Of a stretch of 64,000 nucleotides of DNA, positions 54,930-64,000 are shown piece after piece. The notes under the pieces were generated by a model, which was not told the origin of the DNA, made no database searches, and saw only the letters and a list, made by a program, of their open reading frames with translations. The stretch spans positions 15,763,908-15,827,907 of the forward strand of contig CM036256.1 of the NCBI GenBank assembly GCA_020698575.1, in the 5' to 3' direction. The translations under genes and the position numbers were made by a program. The first letter of the stretch is position 1, and every line of letters starts with the position of its first letter. Source of the DNA: Bostrychus sinensis (taxonomy: Eukaryota > Chordata > Actinopteri > Gobiiformes > Eleotridae).

Positions 54930-55629
54930 CAGTGGTTCCCAAAGTGGAGTCTGAGGCCCCCTGGTGGTACTGCAGGGGGGCCTAATTGCAATTAGGTATC
55001 TGTTTAAAAATATTACTTTGAGGCAATTTTTCAGGGTAGCTAAAGGTTTTGACTTGTGAAATTTAAGACCTTTTTAGGACTTTTTAATGCCACTTAGAGT
55101 GAAATTTTATGCCAGCACTCGCCACATTGAATTTAACACTAAAGAGTTATCCGTACCACTCTGAAACTCAAGAATTTTATTTTAAAAGTCTAATACAGAT
55201 GAAAGAACTCCTGTCCTGCATTAAAAAAAAACAAACAAACAAGCAAAAAAAAAAAAAAATCATATATAAATGTGACAATAAACCACGCATGTCAATGATA
55301 ACATTTCTTTAATAAATATATGTTCTTATTGTGGTGATATTATTTAACGTTTTGACAATTTTAAGACCTAGATTAACAAAATTTAATACCTCGTGATATT
55401 TAATACTTTGAAACAATCAAAAAAATACTTGTTTAATGCTTTTATGACCTTGGGGCTACCCTGTTTTTAGGCAACAGTCTGTGTTTTTGTAATGTTTTTA
55501 TAGAAATCTATGACAAAAAACATCATCGTCATAATATTTTAACTAGAGTTAAGGCTTATTGTTGGGGGTCCGCATGGAATTTTCTGTTTTTTAAGGGGGC
55601 CGTGACACTCCTGACTTTGGAAATGGTTG
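54930..55629. mobile_element. hAT-like element, 700 bp
   Basis: The left end CAGTGGTTCCCAAAGTGG and the reverse complement of the right end (AACCATTTCCAAAGTCAGG) are related inverted repeats. 8-mers GTTTAGGC (54922-54929) and GCTTAGGC (55630-55637) flank it, 7 of 8 identical. It shares ends with 56489-56937 and 62049-62212. Confidence 0.75.
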
Positions 55630-56094
55630 GCTTAGGCAATAAAAATTATGTCTATGTATTTTTAGGCATTGTGTCTTACATATCTTGTAAAATTTAAGTA
55701 ACATATTTTTTTTATGGTTCCTGCCGCAACCAGCCACAAACTGTGACTGGAAAAGGCAATGTGGTCTTGGTAGATGCTACAAGTGAGGTTCGAATGCCAA
55801 CACTCTCAACCCATCGACCCTTAACCCATCGCCCCATGCAGACAACACAATCCCTTATGAAATTCCCAGTAGTTTCCAAAGTTACAAAGTTTACAAGTTA
55901 CTGTTTAAGAGTGTCCAATGTGTTTTGCCATATAAATTAGCCAGACCCTTCATGTAAATTTCCACCCTTAAGGCACAGACATCATAATGAGGTGACTGGT
56001 TCTTTGTGAGGATCTTCCTAGAAAAACACTGATAAATATTGTCCAACATTACAGCCGCCCTCCTCGGCACATTCCTCATAACATGTATTAATAC

Positions 56095-56440
56095 TATTAC
56101 ACACGTATACTAGTATCAGCCTCCATTACTGTGATTAGAGGTGACATAACCTTGTGTGGGTCACCTTGCCGGCTAATTGACTTGATAAAACAAGGCGGCG
56201 TTACAGCAGGCCAGGCTGTCACATGTGTTTTTGTGTTGTAATTAGAACGGGGGGACACTCGATAAGAACAGTGATACACAGGACGCTGGCCATCCATCTC
56301 ACTGCAGCTATGTGGACACAGCCTCTCACAGCTTTGGTGGAGAGGGACCAAGGGGTGCAGCCATAAAGTGTAATAATAAGAAATTGAGAAACGGTCATTG
56401 ACACCATTTATATTTGAAGGCATTAAAGTGATGAGCTGCT
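56095..56440. promoter_or_regulatory. Candidate conserved non-coding element
   Basis: Unique sequence with CTCCATTACTGTGATTAGAG, GCCGGCTAATTGACTTGAT and GTTGTAATTAGAACGG: homeodomain-type words in balanced composition, between two hAT-like elements. Suggestive only. Confidence 0.3.
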
Positions 56441-56488
56441 GGAGAATATGGTGAATGTGACTTCAGCTAATGCAAGATCAATCTAGAA

Positions 56489-56937
56489 AAGCCATTCCCG
56501 AAGTCAAGACTGTTGTGCCCCCCTTAAATTTTCTAAAATATCCCATGGACCCCCAACTTCAGAGCTTACCTCTGTTTAAAAGACTATGTCATGTTTTTCT
56601 CCATAGATTTTTATAAAAACATTACAAAAACACTGACACTTGGCTAAAATTTGCTTTAAAGTAGTATTTTAAAACAAGTATACAACTGTAATTAATTTTA
56701 AATTAAATTTTTTCTATCTACTTAATCTTTTTAGGTACTTAGTATTTTCATTGACTAATTGCCTTGTTATATTTTTGTAGGCTATGTATTATTTGTTGTT
56801 ATGCACCAAAACCATGTGTCTGAAATAAAGAATGAATTGAAATTGAAATGAAATTAAAATATAGACAGCCTCTGGGGGACCCCTGCAGTACCTTTGCAGA
56901 CCCCCAGGGGCACTGGACCCCACATTGGGAACCACTG
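56489..56937. mobile_element. hAT-like element, about 450 bp
   Basis: The right end, reversed, is CAGTGGTTCCCAATGTGG; the left end is AAGCCATTCCCGAAGTCAAG. 8-mers ATCTAGAA (56481-56488) and ATCTATAA (56938-56945) flank it, 7 of 8 identical. Interior words (TTTTTATAAAAACATTACAA) are shared with 62049-62212. Confidence 0.7.
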
Positions 56938-57903
56938 ATCTATAAAATAGAGAAAAAGGATCAATTTATATTATAAATGTCTTGTAGTGGGGAATAATGG
57001 GACAAACAATGTTAAAGGTATACTATCTATCATCTCAACAGCAATTACGCTTTCTGCTTTTATTTTATGACCAAAGGTAAACCCATTAAGACCATTTGTA
57101 ATTGGGAAATACTAATACATGACATCAAAATTACAAAGAATAAACAAGAACAATTCACCCATTTCTATTTATGTCTTTTTGTGCTGTTTGTCTCTGTAAT
57201 TAGATGTAGACATTGCTGAAATAGCCATTTTCTCTGTTAGAAAAAGCATTTATTCATTTTTCATATGTGATGTAGGCCTAACCCTAACCCTCGATTTTCA
57301 GATGAATACTATCACAATATAATATTAGTTAATTGATATCCTTTTTTGTAGTGTTTTTGTGTAACTTTTGCTTGCTTTGTTTTGCACAATATTCCTGTCT
57401 CGCTTACATCTCACCTCAGCCTAAAAGGTTCTGTGCTGGGACGGGAGTGTGAAGTGCTCCTCTCTCTAACCCACAGAGGGAGGTGGTAACAGAGGTTAGA
57501 TGCTTCAAGATGGCTGACAAGAATCCAAATTAGCCATGTGCTTTGGTTTCATGTTTAAGTTTGTGACACCCCCATGAGGCTGTCTTAAAAGTGTTTCCCC
57601 GCTTCCCCACTGGCTAGCTGTGCTCCTCACTGCTGCTGGCCTGAAGCCCTGCCACCTCTGGCACCATGCCACCAGTCTTTTGTTTGGTTTGTCTTGGTTC
57701 AGTTTAGTTTTGGTATTTGGTTTTGGTTTATCTTGGTTCTTGGTTCTCCCTTGAGTTTAATTATGTTTGGTTAGACCTTTTGCCTAGTTCTGCAGCTTTA
57801 ACAACACTGCTCACACTGTTCATTCACATTCAACTGCTGATAATACTTCACTTCTCATATTGTAAAATACTTTCTTTATAATTTGACCTTTTACTCCTAA
57901 CAC

Positions 57904-58629
57904 CGAAATTCCACTGCAAGCGTAAGCGCCGCACCTTGAAGTGCCAGTGGCCGACCTGTGCCCACTGGAAGCGTTTTGTAACGGCAGCGCAGCGCCGTGG
58001 AGCTCTGAGCAGCTGGGGGGAGCATGTGCGGGAATTGCAAGATCGCGCGATAAAGGCCTCCAATAAAGACGGAAAAATAAAGACATGACCAAAACAATCT
58101 TCCTTCACCAGAAGGACAGAAAACAACAGTTTAACGCCTCATCCATGGCTCATCACTTGTGACCTGAACTGTCAGCCTCTGGTGCGACAGGAATGGTCAC
58201 AAGTGCGACAGGATGTGACTTGATTTAAGAACATGTCCATGTGTATATATAACAGATTTTATTAACAATAAATTTACATGTATTGTACATCTTTACAACC
58301 ACATAAGCATATATATTAATACCGTATTAGTTATGTACTCCGTGTACGGCGCAGTTTTTTTGATAGTTTTTTTACATTTACTGTGAAAATCTGTAAGTTA
58401 CACTCGTTCAGTATCTGGTTTGGTGCGATCTGATCTGTGCAGATTGGTGTGGACTGGGAGCGCCGTCACAGGAAAATAGAAGTGGGGTGTATCTCCGGCA
58501 AAGCGTCGCGCACTCTTGCGCCAGAGCCGCGGCGCGGGCACTGGAAAAGCACTCATTCACTAGAAAGGAAGTGTATTTGAAGCGCAGTGCATGGCGCTGC
58601 GCCGCGCTCACGCTTGCAGTGGAATTTGG
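57904..58629. mobile_element. GC-rich DNA transposon with long inverted ends
   Basis: The left end AAATTCCACTGCAAGCGT(A)AGCGC and the reversed right end AAATTCCACTGCAAGCGTGA, followed by GCGCGGCGC, form an inverted repeat of at least 25 bp. Short GCAGCGC and GCGCCGC words recur near both ends (57965-58000 and 58525-58610). Composition is far more CpG-rich than the flanks. Open frames inside are incidental. Superfamily not assigned. Confidence 0.7.
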
Positions 58630-59369
58630 GGGTTATTTGGTCTTTAATCTTAATTTGGTCCAATTTGGTTTATTTTGGTTTAATTGTTTAATAAAGATTA
58701 TTTTTGTTAAACCTTATTTTCTGTCTGGTGTGTCGTCATTGGTTGCGGCCCCCTGAGCTAGGGTCATACCACTGGCAGGAGAAAATTGCATCTAAATGGT
58801 ATTTGTCAGAGAAAAGTCACTAATATTATGGGAAAGACTGTAAAAGTTTAAGGCTTAAACCATGCTGTGGCTGCTGTTAAGAACTTGTCCCCAAATGGCA
58901 TGACGCATGCATCATATAACTGTCACATATTATGGTTAAATTGTGTATTTTTCTGTAATAAAACCATAAAAAAAGGTTGCATAATTTGGACCCATTGTTT
59001 GGCCACAATAGAAGAGATCAACAAACTTCAAATACAGGTGTCTACATCAATCTTCCACAAGTTTTTTTTTTAAATGAAATCTGGTTGCACAAACATCTAT
59101 GTTACAATTTCAGGAGTAAACTGACTATAACTAATTACACTAAGTTTCTCACAATTGCGCTTTACAAATTAGGAGCAGAAAACAAAAAAGCACACACAAG
59201 TGGTAGTTTGCATGTAGGAAAGAATAGACACTTAACACTTGAATGAATGAAGTGACACAGCCTAATTGTTGGCAGCTAGCAGCCGCACACCCACATGCTC
59301 CCAAAAAACAAAAACATACACTTATGTGAGAACAGCTTATTGTGTGAAAGAAAAGGGGACAAGAGCTGC

Positions 59370-59425
59370 AAAAAAAAAATAAAAATAAAAAAATAAAAAT
59401 AAATAAATAAAATAAAATAAAAAAG
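59370..59425. repeat. A-rich (AAAAT)n-like low-complexity tract
   Basis: Imperfect repeats of AAATA and AAAAT; the Phe/Leu-rich open frames on the - strand here are its shadow. Confidence 0.85.
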
Positions 59426-61319
59426 AGGAAAAGAAAAGACGTACAAAACAAAGTAACAACAAATAGTTCTGGCTGCAGAAAGTGGCACATCAAAGCCGAT
59501 CAAACTCAAGCCTTGGCCCGGGGCGGTGATGCTGCACTGCAAATGTACATATTAAACTTAAATGTGATGCCCAACTCCACATGTCAGATACCCACAGAGC
59601 AAGATACAGCAGACTACCAAGGGAGGGAAAGCTGAGGAAAAATACAGATTTTAAGCAGATTTTGAACCAGCTAAAGCTAAAATGGTAACAAGAAACCACT
59701 TCAGAGAGACTTCTTTAACGGGAGATAACAAGGTACTCTCTAGACCAGACCCTATTCTTTGAACTCTGCATGTAATAATGGATATAGTCAAACCAATATA
59801 CCAATGCCTTTTCTATATAGTAATGGATAAGCTGGTGAGTTGTTTGTAACACTATTATTACGGTACAATGTCACAGTTTGAAATTCACATAGGGGAGAAC
59901 TCTGAAACTAAACCCACACAGAGAGCAAAGACCTCCAGCAAGGCCTGGACTTAAAAGCAGGGTTTACTAAATGATGGTTAAATGGTCTACCCAGCTACAC
60001 AGCCCTTATTACTCACAATGGTGCACACACCACTCAAAATGTGATCATTCAACCAACTAAAGCCAGCAAAAATAGCTTTCTTGGTGGACGTAGATATATT
60101 TACCAAACCAATGGTGTCACTTATATGCCATAAATGGTACAAAAAGGCTAAAAAGAGTCTACAAGGAACTAAATCTGTCAAATATCATCAATCACAATCG
60201 CTAATATAGTACATCTTTAGCTCGAGTGTATCAAAATAAAATGAATTAAAGTGTGGAGTGTCTAGATCCCAGCAGTACAAGTGAAATCCTACTGAGCCAT
60301 CCGTGAACTCCCATCACAACAGTTGACTCTGGGGATTTATGAGGGACCAGAAGGCTTCCTGTTTATACTCCACTGTTGTAATATCAAAAAATAAAAAATC
60401 TTGTTTCAAATGCTTCTGACAAAAATATTTATTCAAATAGAAAATATAAAAGCACACAATAGTTGTGTGGGAGGATGACTTGTCGCTATCTAATAGAGAA
60501 ATCATTTTGGAAGAAAATACCAATGTTTTCTGAAAAGGGTACGGATTTGAAACTGAAGGAACTCATGTTTTCACAAGTAGAAAGTCCAGTCAGTAGAAGG
60601 TCTTTAACTAGTAGTTGCATAATTACTATGGACTAAAGACTAATTTGTGTCTTGTTGAGATGGACATAGAGGACTAATACTAGGTGAACCAGCGAAAATG
60701 GGCCACAATTCCACTCCGGTTGTCATAATTATATCAAAAATGATTTTCACTCCAGAGCACTAGAAGCAAATTGCTAAGTGCTTTAGAAATCACCTCACAA
60801 CAAAACCATGATTGGCTCCACACACATTCACTGTCCACAATTCAGAAAGACAATATTTGTGGAAAAGTACTGACTCATCCATGCTTTTCCCATTATTCTC
60901 ATTCACTGTTACATGAGGCTATAGCCTCAGCAACTATGGGCCTAAGGTGGAGAACAAGGAGTAGCACTAAAAACTGCCTCACACTAATAAGGTTTAGGAT
61001 TCCCTACCGACCTTATCAGGTTAGGGTATTATTAGCCACAATTAGAGCTAAGTTATTTTATGAAGAAACACAAAGCTCTGGACTCACTGGTCATAATTTA
61101 GATTGATTTAAGGCTTCAGACACTTATTTTGAAACTGTAAATGTTTGTCAGACCATAAAATGATTGTGCTACATGTAGTTTTTTGTGATACAGATATGCA
61201 TTTCCCAGTATTGTAATATACAGTATTATCCACCCTTCTAACCACTGGGCCACCATGCATCCCACTGTGGAAAAGCATTCACTGTAATAGAAAATGATGG
61301 ATCCTTTTTACTAATTTTG

Positions 61320-61760
61320 TGCATAGGTGTCTCTAAAACCCCCCCTGAGAAGTTTCATTTGGCAACTCAGTGCACTGGGACAAAGTACTAACAAACTGTC
61401 AATCTCCTCTTTGTTCCTGACCGTCCAGGTGGGCTATCTCCGCCCGCCGTGTGTCTGTTGCTATGTGTGTTCCTGTCACGCCGCCAAAAACATTTACACC
61501 ACAATGAGAGACGCCAGCCCAACAATTAAACCTTGGTAAATAAATCAACAACGTATGAATTATGGAAAGGCTAGAAGCAGATCACTGCTATATCTGGCTG
61601 AAAGGATTTCCTATGAGTCAGGGTTTTCGGGGGAATAGTGTTTTGGAAGCAGCGTTTTTCGTGCATGTTTTCCCACTGCTGAGCGCTGTCGGAGGGGATA
61701 GAGATTTGTGCGATGACTCATTCTGAACACAGACAGACAGCACAGGGTCTAGGAGCCCAC
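61320..61760. promoter_or_regulatory. Candidate conserved non-coding block
   Basis: Unique balanced sequence with CCGCCCGCCGTGTGTCTG, CACGCCGCCAAAAACATT and GTGCGATGACTCATTC (an AP-1-like TGACTCA). No repeat ends and no coding similarity. Weak evidence for function. Confidence 0.2.
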
Positions 61761-62048
61761 TGAGTGAAGGGGAGGGCAGGGGACCGACAGGAATGCTGAT
61801 TAACTGCATTAACTTTTCAGCAAACAACTTTGAAACCTTGAAAAGACTGTTAGGTAACAAATCAATGTTAAGTCCACTTGACTTGTACTGTAGCAACAAA
61901 CTGCAAAATACTGTTTGTTTGTCTAACTGTCCTTGAAATGGTCGCAGGCCTCAGTCTGTTTTGTAGAATTGGAAAAATTTTAATAATTTACTAATGGAGC
62001 ACTGTGTAATTATATGGCAACACAGAATGGTCAGAATATAGTCTGCAC

Positions 62049-62212
62049 CAGCCATTCCCAAAGTCAAGAGTGTCGTGGCCCCCTAACATTTCCAAAAATC
62101 TCCAGCGGACCCCCAGTTATAGAATTCCCTCTATTCAAAAAACTCAGTCACGTTTTTTTCCACATACTTTTATAAAAACCTTACAAAAAACACTAACTGT
62201 TGGCCAAAAACT
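62049..62212 (+). repeat. Truncated copy of the 54930/56489 hAT-like family
   Basis: It starts CAGCCATTCCCAAAGTCAAG, then GTGGCCCCCTAACATTTCC and TTTTATAAAAACCTTACAAA, colinear with the element at 56489. It stops abruptly where a TAGGGCTGCATGATATGG end, like that of 37923-38280, begins at 62213. Confidence 0.6.
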
Positions 62213-62290
62213 AGGGCTGCATGATATGGAAAAAACATAAATAACTATGTTGAAACTTGCGATAACTTTATTATTGCAGTATTTTAAAAT
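62213..62290 (+). repeat. Fragment related to the hAT-like MITE at 37923-38280
   Basis: TAGGGCTGCATGATATGG is followed by AT-rich sequence; the opposite end could not be found. It probably inserted into the preceding repeat. Confidence 0.4.
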
Positions 62291-64000
62291 AAGGCCTACT
62301 TTTCTGACACAGTAAGTTAAATTCACTTAAAAATAAAACTGTAAGTCCATGTATTCACAAGGCAAAACAGTGTCAAACACAAAACTTAACAGGAATCTGA
62401 TGCAGCCTATTGTTTATATGGTGCTTTCTGATATCACCTCCTAGTTACTATAGTGGGCACTATTTAGTGTATTTAGTAGACTACAATGTATACAGTCTGA
62501 CGTGGTGTGTAAGCAGTGGATTCAAATGTAGCACACTCAAAGTTTCCCACAATGCACAGTAAAAAGTAAGGAACCGAAGAGGTTTTTATGACCAGTTCAA
62601 AAATATGAAGTGATGTAATAATACTGTGAGCTGTCATTTATTTGCATTTAAGCTACAAATAACTTTTATTTTTTTTATTAATTTGGGAAAACCTATTGAA
62701 TATAAGAAGTTGTTTTTATCTGTTAATTTATTTATGTGTATTACTCAAGTCTTTTTATTACTCAAGTATCCAAAAGTGTCCAGTGATCTTCATACATACA
62801 AAAAACAAGAACAGAGACAATAAAGTCATTAAGGGGTCTGGGACAAGGCAGTGGTTTGGGACATAGTATAATATGTATAAATTTCTTGTTACTTAAACTG
62901 TTCTGGGTTGATTTAATGTTGTTGTATTTCCACAGTAATAAAACGTTTCCAGGAGTGTGGAACATTGTGTACACTGCACTGCGTGCTATTGCTCTGCTTT
63001 TGTCCTCCCCTGACCTCCCATCAGTGTAAGGAAAGGCTCCCTTAAAAAAGCCAAATGCAATAACCACCACAAAGATGGCACCCTTCCCTCTGGAGACAAA
63101 AACAGAACAATGAGCATTGCCATAAAAAAACAACAACAAAAAAACAACAACAAAAAAACATATGAAAAATAAAGTAGAATAGTAAAATGGCAATTAAATA
63201 AGCAGCAGTTATTTAAGGACGTTCACTGAACTTAGCTGTATAAAGTCACAATAAAAGAGAAATGTGTGTGCAGGGTTTGTGTGTTGGCATAGCTGAATAA
63301 GTGAATGCCCGGTGAGGCCAGCAGAGATGAAGGAAAGGTCAGAGGATGTCAGGCAGAAACAGACAAACACAATCCTTCTCCACATGGTGAGTATGGATCA
63401 CAGGTTCTGGCTGGTTTTATGAGCATGAAATCACACGAGGCACCTTCATGGCCCGCTCAGATGGGATCTTATGTAAGCCTTTGTCTTTAAATTTCCACAA
63501 ATAGAAATACAAGCACTTTGAAGTAACTATGAATGGTAGGACTTTCAAGACCATACTAACAAGAACATAATGCGTCACCATAATGAGAGTGAACTAAGAC
63601 AAAACAAAACAAAACACACTTTAATGAAATTAGACCAACTCCAAAACCACATGAGCTGCACAACACTTTTAGTTTAGTTTTACAATAACAATCTACAGAG
63701 GAGTGGGGGAAAACTAAAGTTAAAGGTTTAATTGCTATTTTATTGCATATTTAAATGAAAACTAATACCACTTCTATAATAAGATATCATTTTTTTGGCA
63801 ATTATCACTATTATATTGTGATTATGTGGTAATGTCCCATTAATTTTACTAAACTTAGACTTGAGAATATTAAGTTATGATAATATTAGTCAATTCAGTG
63901 GTTTTAAACAATTTTAATTTGCAAAACTTTTTATTAGTGTACCACCACTTTTTATAGCGTACCTACCACTTCCCACATTTAAACAAAAACACTGTGAATA

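Larger units (their letters stand above)
52628..64000 (-). other. ctnnd2: ctnnd2 intron, part, running out of the window
   Basis: At least 11.4 kb of intron. Listed repeats: 52790-52985, 53890-53960, 54930-55629, 56489-56937, 57904-58629, 62049-62212. Unique, balanced blocks at 56095-56440 and 61320-61760 are possible regulatory elements. A long A/T-rich tract lies at 59370-59425. No coding exon of delta-catenin's N-terminal half was recognised. Confidence 0.7.

Noticed and set aside
57275..57292. CCTAACCCTAACCCT telomere-like words
   Set aside because: Only two to three units; also seen once near 27001. Too short for an interstitial telomeric array.
57820..58756. Overlapping open frames on both strands with shared peptides
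   Set aside because: They come from the inverted ends of the GC-rich transposon, which is why similar peptides appear on both strands.
59149..59542. Phe/Leu-rich - strand open frames that look like membrane segments
   Set aside because: They are translations of an A-rich low-complexity tract (59370-59425) and flanks.
62762..63193. 143-codon - strand open frame
   Set aside because: Phe/Val-rich start from A-rich repeats, no family match, no splice sites consistent with delta-catenin's N-terminal half.
52628..64000. Search for the next upstream ctnnd2 exon
   Set aside because: I looked for the expected Ser/Pro-rich sequence ending before REFGWRDP with a phase-2 donor and found none; the exon should lie beyond the window.

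Overview
This window is nuclear genomic DNA of a vertebrate, most likely a ray-finned (teleost) fish. The evidence is split genes with GT-AG introns, two recognisable vertebrate genes, and a dense population of fish-type DNA transposons, tRNA-derived SINEs and non-LTR tails. All calls come from reading the sequence and from remembered protein families; no database search was run.

Layout. Positions 1-3383 are non-coding: a candidate 3' end of an upstream gene near 1204, a candidate conserved non-coding block at 1441-1640, a dispersed repeat at 1702-2060 and a SINE. A complete five-exon ankrd33b gene (ankyrin repeat domain 33B, 526 aa) lies on the + strand at 3384-8800. The stretch from 8801 to about 16800 is intergenic and repeat-rich. 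It includes a hAT-like element (10644-12755) with a dead Tc1/mariner element (10835-12366) inserted in it, another hAT-like element (13908-14671), and a GC-rich block with an isolated ATG/YY1-like motif near 13030-13370. From about 16800 to 64000 the window is filled by the 3' half of ctnnd2 (delta-catenin) on the - strand: a candidate 3' UTR, then 13 coding exons from 18529 to 52627. Together these encode the last 695 residues: the armadillo domain, the C-terminal tail and the terminal DSWV PDZ ligand. The 5' half of ctnnd2 lies beyond 64000.

The two genes converge tail to tail, as ANKRD33B and CTNND2 do in human 5p15.2. I recognise no dap exon between them, although human DAP sits there. 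All exon phases join consistently: ankrd33b gives 1581 bp, or 527 codons including stop, and ctnnd2 gives 2088 in-frame bp, or 696 codons including stop.

I found no new multigene system. The most interesting observations are a hAT-like insertion with a perfect 8-bp target duplication 42 bp upstream of a ctnnd2 exon, an 11-bp minisatellite motif shared by several intronic elements on both strands, three kemptide-like RRAS sites in the Ankrd33b tail, and several compact, unique, TAAT-rich blocks that look like conserved enhancers.
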